9,592 bases of DNA, from positions 1 through 9,592 of the forward strand of contig JANXBC010000040.1 in NCBI GenBank assembly GCA_025060555.1, read 5' to 3'. The position numbers and the translations under genes were made by a program. The stretch is from Candidatus Bipolaricaulota bacterium. Its GTDB lineage: Bacteria; Bipolaricaulota; Bipolaricaulia; Bipolaricaulales; Bipolaricaulaceae. This document shows, one piece after another, positions 6,033 through 9,592 of this stretch (position 1 is its first letter; each line of letters begins with the position of its first letter). The notes beneath the pieces were generated by a model. It was given only the letters and a program-made list of their open reading frames with translations, was not told the origin of the DNA and searched no databases.

Positions 6033-7715
6033 ATGCGGCGAGTTCTCTTGGCCATTGGTGTTCTGAGCCTAGGCTTCAGCGTCCTCGCCCAATGGAATTT
6101 GCTCCTCCTCCACGTCAACGATGTTCATTCCCGCCTCGATGAGATGGCCAAAGTGGCCACGCTCGTGGAAGAGATTCGTGCCCAGGTTCCTGACGTTCTT
6201 TTCCTCCACGCTGGGGACCAGTTCCTCGGCACCCTTTACTTCACAATACATAAAGGCCTGGCTGATGCGGAAATCCTCAATCTCCTTGGGGTTTCGGCCA
6301 TGGTCCCCGGCAACCACGAGTTCGACGAAGGCCCCCGTGGCCTCGCTTACTTCGCCGACATCGTGCAGTTTCCCATCCTCTGCGCTAACTGTAACGTCAG
6401 TGACGAACCACTCCTCACCGATCACATTTTGCCTTACGCCGTTTTCACGGTGGCGGGGAGAAAGGTGGGGGTGATCGGGGTCACCACCCCCGATGCCGCT
6501 TGGTCCTCCAGCCCCGGGCCGAATGTGACCTTCACCGACCCCGGCGAAGCGGTGCGCACCACCATTTCCAGCCTTTCCGCCCAGGGAGTGGATGTCATCA
6601 TCGTCCTAAGCCACCTCGGCTGGGATAAAGACCTCGTGCTAGCGCAGAGCGTGAGCGGGATTGATGTCATCGTAGGGGGTCACTCCCATACCCTGCCCAA
6701 AGACTACCCCACGGTGGTGGAGCGCAAGCTGCTCAACCTGAACACTGCTACGCAGGCAGAGCTGGAAAAGTTACCGGGGATTGGCGCCGTGCTCGCCAAG
6801 CGCATCATCGAGTGGCGCGAGACAAAAGGGCCGTTCAAGCGGGTGGAGGACCTTCTTCAGGTCTCCGGGATCGGGCCGGCGCGTCTGGCGGCGGTGCGGG
6901 ACCTCGTCACCGTGAGCGATGAGCCGGTGCGCACGTTGGTCGTGCAGGCTGGGGAGAACGGGCAGTACCTCGGGCGTCTCTTCCTGACCTTCGATCCCGC
7001 TGGCAACGTGGTGAGCTGGGAAGGCGAGCTTGTTCCCACCAAGGATTTCGCTGTGCATCCGCGCGTGGAGGAGAAACTCGTGGTGTTCCGCGAGCCGATC
7101 GCGGCAATGAAGGCCAAGGTGGTGGGCGAGACCAAGGTGGCCTTGGAGGGGGAACGCGCGCTTGTGCGCACCCAGGAGACCAACCTCGGTAACCTCATCG
7201 CTGACGCCCTTCTTTGGAAAGGGCGGATCGCCGGGGCGCAGATCGCGATTCAAAATGGGGGAGGCATTCGGGCCTCGTTACCAGCCGGCCCCGTGACCTT
7301 CGGCGACTGCATGCAGGTCCTGCCCTTTGGGAACTATCTTGTGGTCTTGGAGCTCACCGGCGAACAGATCTGGCAAGCCCTGGAGAACGGGGTCTCCCAG
7401 GTGGAGAAGACCGCTGGCCGTTTCCCCCACGTAGCTGGCCTGCGGTTCGTTTGGGACCCCACACAACCCCCGGGTGCGCGCATCGTAACTGTGGAAGTCC
7501 TTTTGGATGGGGCCTGGAAACCACTGGACCGCAATGCCACCTATCGCCTGGCCACGAATAACTTCCTCGCTCAGGGAGGAGACGGCTACGAGATGTTCAA
7601 GCTGGCAAAGAATGTGTGGAACCTGGGCTTTGTGGACTACGAGATCCTCGCTGAGTACATCGCGGCTCATTCCCCGGTGGCTCCGCAACTTGAAGGGCGC
7701 ATCATCCGGAAATGA
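6033..7715 (+). CDS. Secreted 5'-nucleotidase with inserted ComEA-like helix-hairpin-helix domain
   Basis: A 560-residue exported metallophosphoesterase that should remove phosphate from nucleotides outside the cytoplasm. A signal peptide covers residues 1-19 (cut near VLA-QW). The metallophosphatase domain carries NDVH (29-32), GDQF (61-64), GNHEFDEG (93-100), LSHLGWD (192-198) and GGHSHT (215-220), i.e. all expected metal ligands. Residues about 233-294 are an extra double helix-hairpin-helix module (LPGIGAVLAKRI and VSGIGPARLAAV). The family then resumes with TLVVQAGENGQYLGRL (301-316). The C-terminal nucleotide-binding domain follows from about 360 to 540, with TQETNLGNLIAD, QNGGGIR and TNNFLAQGGDGY. 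Catalytic motifs are intact, so it is probably active. It lies between a phosphorylase and an importer binding protein, which supports nucleotide scavenging. The insertion may dock the enzyme on DNA. Confidence 0.88.
   Translation: MRRVLLAIGVLSLGFSVLAQWNLLLLHVNDVHSRLDEMAKVATLVEEIRAQVPDVLFLHAGDQFLGTLYFTIHKGLADAEILNLLGVSAMVPGNHEFDEGPRGLAYFADIVQFPILCANCNVSDEPLLTDHILPYAVFTVAGRKVGVIGVTTPDAAWSSSPGPNVTFTDPGEAVRTTISSLSAQGVDVIIVLSHLGWDKDLVLAQSVSGIDVIVGGHSHTLPKDYPTVVERKLLNLNTATQAELEKLPGIGAVLAKRIIEWRETKGPFKRVEDLLQVSGIGPARLAAVRDLVTVSDEPVRTLVVQAGENGQYLGRLFLTFDPAGNVVSWEGELVPTKDFAVHPRVEEKLVVFREPIAAMKAKVVGETKVALEGERALVRTQETNLGNLIADALLWKGRIAGAQIAIQNGGGIRASLPAGPVTFGDCMQVLPFGNYLVVLELTGEQIWQALENGVSQVEKTAGRFPHVAGLRFVWDPTQPPGARIVTVEVLLDGAWKPLDRNATYRLATNNFLAQGGDGYEMFKLAKNVWNLGFVDYEILAEYIAAHSPVAPQLEGRIIRK
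6729..6914 (+). other. ComEA-type helix-hairpin-helix module inside the nucleotidase
   Basis: The encoded stretch LNLNTATQAELEKLPGIG begins the module. GPFKRVEDLLQVSGIG and a terminal RDLVTV match the order of the ComEA C-terminal DNA-binding domain. It is in frame, without linker repeats, and interrupts the loop between the GGHSHT metal-binding motif and the VVQAGENG segment that are normally separated by a short loop in 5'-nucleotidases. Confidence 0.85.
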
Positions 7716-7766
7716 AAGGGGGTGAGAAGAGGGCTTCGGATGCGAGGTGCGTCACTGGACGTTTTG

Positions 7767-7776
7767 AAAAAGGAGG
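7767..7776 (+). promoter_or_regulatory. Ribosome binding site of the nucleoside-binding protein
   Basis: AAAAAGGAGG, five bases before ATG 7782. It places the start at the signal peptide (Met-Arg-Val-Val) rather than at the upstream in-frame codon at 7722, which would add 20 hydrophilic residues before the signal peptide. Confidence 0.75.
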
Positions 7777-7781
7777 GGGTA

Positions 7782-8936
7782 ATGCGTGTAGTGCGGTTTA
7801 GTATCGTACTTTTGAGCGTATTGGGCCTGGCCATAACCGGGTTTGCGGCCAAGAAGATCTGCTTGTACTTCGATCAGACTGGTCCTGGAGACCTCAGCTT
7901 CAATGACATGGCCCTGGTGGGCGCTCAACGGGCCGCGCAGGACTTCGGGCTGGAGGTCTTCTACACCACGGCCTCTAGCCCCTTGGAGTACCTCTCGGAC
8001 CTCTCCAGTCTCGCGGAGACCGGGGAGTATGTGATCATTGTGGGCGTAGGTTTTCTTCTTTCCGACGCTCTTCCCGAAGCCGCTCGGCTCTATCCGCAGC
8101 AGAAATTCGCCTTCGTGGATGGCCCGAACTCTGGTCTTACCAACATGATTGGACTTCTCTTCAAGGAGCAGGAGGGTGGGGCCCTCGCTGGGGTGGTGGC
8201 GGCCCTCGTGGCCCTGGCCTATGGTGACCCAGCTATCGGGGCCATCGGCGGAATGGAAATCCCGCCCGTTTGGCGCTATGAGGCGGGCTACCGCTTCGGC
8301 GCCCACTGGGCCGTGGACTGGTACCGCAAGAACATCGGGCCAGCCCCAGACCTCAAAGTACTCGTGACTTACGTGGGTCGGTTTGATGATCCTGCGGGCG
8401 GGAAAGTGGCCACCGAGGCCCTCATCCGCGCAGGAGCCCGCAACATCCTGGGCATCGCGGGCGGCACGCACTTGGGCGCTTTCGACGCCGCGGAGGAGGT
8501 TGGCCGGGCCGCCGGCCGCACCTACGGCCCGCCCTTCGCCTACGGCGCAGACGCCGCCCAGGAATACATCAAACCCGGCTTCATCCTCGGCTCGGCCCGC
8601 AAGCGCGTGGATACCGCCGTGTACGAAGCCGTGCGCTGGGCCCTGGGCAAGGAGCCCGGGTTCAACCTGGTCCTGGGCATCGCCCAGGAGGGCACGGGCT
8701 TCAGCACCGAAGTGGATATCCGCACCTTCGTGGACTTCGCAGTGAAAGCTGGCTACCCCTTGGCCGGGACACCGGAGAAAGTGATCAGCGACATCCTTGC
8801 CGCCCGAGAGTCTGTGCCCTATTACGTGTGGCAGGGTTTAGGTGAGTTCATGGGCCTTCTCAAAGCCGGGGCCATTCAGCTTCCCGCTGCGGACACGGCT
8901 GAGCAGATCGCGGAGGTGCGCGCCCGCTATCCATGA
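7782..8936 (+). CDS. BMP/PnrA family periplasmic nucleoside-binding protein
   Basis: A 384-residue substrate-binding protein of the Bmp/PnrA (Med) type, which captures purine or other nucleosides for an ABC importer. The signal peptide is residues 1 to about 22 (FSIVLLSVLGLAITGFA). There is no lipobox cysteine, so it should be a soluble periplasmic protein rather than a lipoprotein. Family motifs are FDQTGPGDLSFND (30-42, variant of D-x-G-x-x-D-x-SFN), IIVGVGFLLSDAL, FAFVDGPN, LLFKEQEGGALAGVVAAL and AIGAIGGMEIPPVWRYEAGY. The C-terminal half has KVLVTYVGRFDDPAGGKVA and GSARKRVDTAVYEA. It starts 66 bp after the nucleotidase stop, on the same transcript. A strong terminator follows before the ATPase gene, which would raise binding-protein mRNA relative to the importer, a common arrangement. 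Family assignment is secure; nucleoside choice is inferred from the operon. Confidence 0.88.
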   Translation: MRVVRFSIVLLSVLGLAITGFAAKKICLYFDQTGPGDLSFNDMALVGAQRAAQDFGLEVFYTTASSPLEYLSDLSSLAETGEYVIIVGVGFLLSDALPEAARLYPQQKFAFVDGPNSGLTNMIGLLFKEQEGGALAGVVAALVALAYGDPAIGAIGGMEIPPVWRYEAGYRFGAHWAVDWYRKNIGPAPDLKVLVTYVGRFDDPAGGKVATEALIRAGARNILGIAGGTHLGAFDAAEEVGRAAGRTYGPPFAYGADAAQEYIKPGFILGSARKRVDTAVYEAVRWALGKEPGFNLVLGIAQEGTGFSTEVDIRTFVDFAVKAGYPLAGTPEKVISDILAARESVPYYVWQGLGEFMGLLKAGAIQLPAADTAEQIAEVRARYP

Positions 8937-8948
8937 GGAGGGCTGTAG

Positions 8949-8975
8949 GGGGCCGGCGCAAGCCGGCCCCTTTTT
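8949..8975 (+). terminator. Strong intrinsic terminator between binding protein and ATPase
   Basis: GGGGCCGGC (8949-8957) pairs perfectly with GCCGGCCCC (8962-8970) over nine GC-only pairs, capped by GCAA, a stable GNRA tetraloop, and followed by TTTTTCTTCTTT. Probably partial termination: the ATPase gene starts only 12 nt after the stem. Confidence 0.85.
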
Positions 8976-8982
8976 CTTCTTT

Positions 8983-9592
8983 ATGGCCGAAGCGCTCCTT
9001 TTTGCAAAAGGGATTACCAAGGTCTACCTGGACGGCACGGTAGCCCTCACCGACGTGGACTTCACGGTCCGGCCTGGCGAGGTCCACGGTCTTCTTGGGG
9101 AAAACGGGGCGGGAAAGACCACCCTCACCAAGATCCTGTCAGGGCTCCTTCCCCCCACAGCGGGGGAGATCGTGTGGAAGGGGAAGCCCGTGCGGTTTTC
9201 CTCGCCCCGGGAGGCCCTGCGCGCCGGGATCGGCATGGTCCACCAGCACTTCGCCCTCGTGGGGCCCTTCACGGGGCTGGAGAACATCGCCTTGGGCGCG
9301 GAAGGGAATGGCCTTCTTCTTCCCGTGCGGACCGAGGCCATTCGCCGCCGCGTGGAGGAGCTCATGCGTGCCTCCGGCCTCCACGCCCCCTTGGACGTCC
9401 CCGTGGAGGAGCTCCCCGTGGGCGTCCAGCAGCGCATCGAGATCCTGAAGATGCTCTTCCGCGAGGTGGACCTACTCATCCTCGATGAGCCCACGGCCGT
9501 GCTCACCCCCCAGGAGGTGGACGAGCTTTTCCCCATCCTGCGGCGGCTGGCCGGGCAAGGCAAAAGCGTGGTCTTCATCACCCACAAGCTCC
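8983..9592 (+). CDS. ABC importer ATPase for nucleosides, N-terminal part (runs off the window)
   Basis: 203 codons are visible and open to the window end. This is the first of the two ATPase domains expected in the fused nucleoside/simple-sugar importer ATPases that pair with BMP-type binding proteins. Motifs are Walker A GENGAGKTT (39-47), Q-loop VHQHF (86-90), signature LPVGVQQRIEIL (144-155, Pro in place of the usual Ser), Walker B LLILDEPTAVL (164-174) and H-loop THK (200-202). The LTPQEVDELF segment is typical of this importer family. ATG 8983 is the only good start and lies 12 nt after the terminator stem. No ribosome binding site directly precedes it; GGAGGG occurs at 8937-8942 on the far side of the hairpin. 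Permease genes should follow outside the window. Confidence 0.88.
   Translation, partial: MAEALLFAKGITKVYLDGTVALTDVDFTVRPGEVHGLLGENGAGKTTLTKILSGLLPPTAGEIVWKGKPVRFSSPREALRAGIGMVHQHFALVGPFTGLENIALGAEGNGLLLPVRTEAIRRRVEELMRASGLHAPLDVPVEELPVGVQQRIEILKMLFREVDLLILDEPTAVLTPQEVDELFPILRRLAGQGKSVVFITHKL

Noticed and set aside
7699..7744. Inverted repeat CGCATC/GATGCG between nucleotidase and binding protein
   Set aside because: Long loop, alternative pairings and no T-run; not convincing as a terminator or operator.
7752..8471. 239-residue minus-strand open frame
   Set aside because: It is the antisense shadow of the nucleoside-binding protein, whose motifs are intact on the plus strand.

Overview
The window looks like a GC-rich bacterial chromosome segment, probably from a diderm. 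Two proteins carry signal peptides ending in signal-peptidase-I-type sites, one is a lipoprotein, and the nucleoside-binding protein has no lipid-anchor cysteine, as expected for a free periplasmic protein. Gene order and protein style recall uncultured or thermophilic lineages such as Bipolaricaulota/Acetothermia or Thermotoga-like bacteria. That placement is an impression, not something the window proves. There is no phage, transposon or CRISPR signature.

Left part (1-2520, + strand): the tail of a BtpA/SgcQ-family TIM-barrel protein, then a tight three-gene group. The group is a GNAT acetyltransferase fused to a YoaP-like thioredoxin-fold tail, a second GNAT with an N-terminal Cys-x-x-Cys, and a class I SAM-dependent methyltransferase split by a one-base frameshift near 2048-2050.

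Middle part (2521-5249): two minus-strand genes separated by long non-coding stretches. One is a small lipoprotein of two fibronectin type III domains, with a near-perfect 19-bp palindrome just upstream of its ribosome binding site. The other is an HD-domain phosphohydrolase whose N-terminal third looks like a decayed HAD hydrolase. A good intrinsic terminator lies downstream of the HD gene.

Right part (5250-9592, + strand): a nucleoside/nucleotide scavenging operon. A near-consensus promoter (TTGACA, 17 bp, TAGAGT) sits so close to the GTG start of a nucleoside phosphorylase that the mRNA should be leaderless. It is followed by a secreted 5'-nucleotidase, a BMP/PnrA-type periplasmic nucleoside-binding protein, a strong GNRA-capped terminator, and the ATPase of the matching ABC importer, which runs off the window. 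The implied pathway is dephosphorylation of extracellular nucleotides, capture and import of the nucleoside, then cytoplasmic phosphorolysis to base and (deoxy)ribose-1-phosphate.

The most unusual feature is a ComEA-like double helix-hairpin-helix DNA-binding module inserted between the metallophosphatase and C-terminal domains of the secreted nucleotidase. It suggests an enzyme that works on, or docks to, extracellular DNA.
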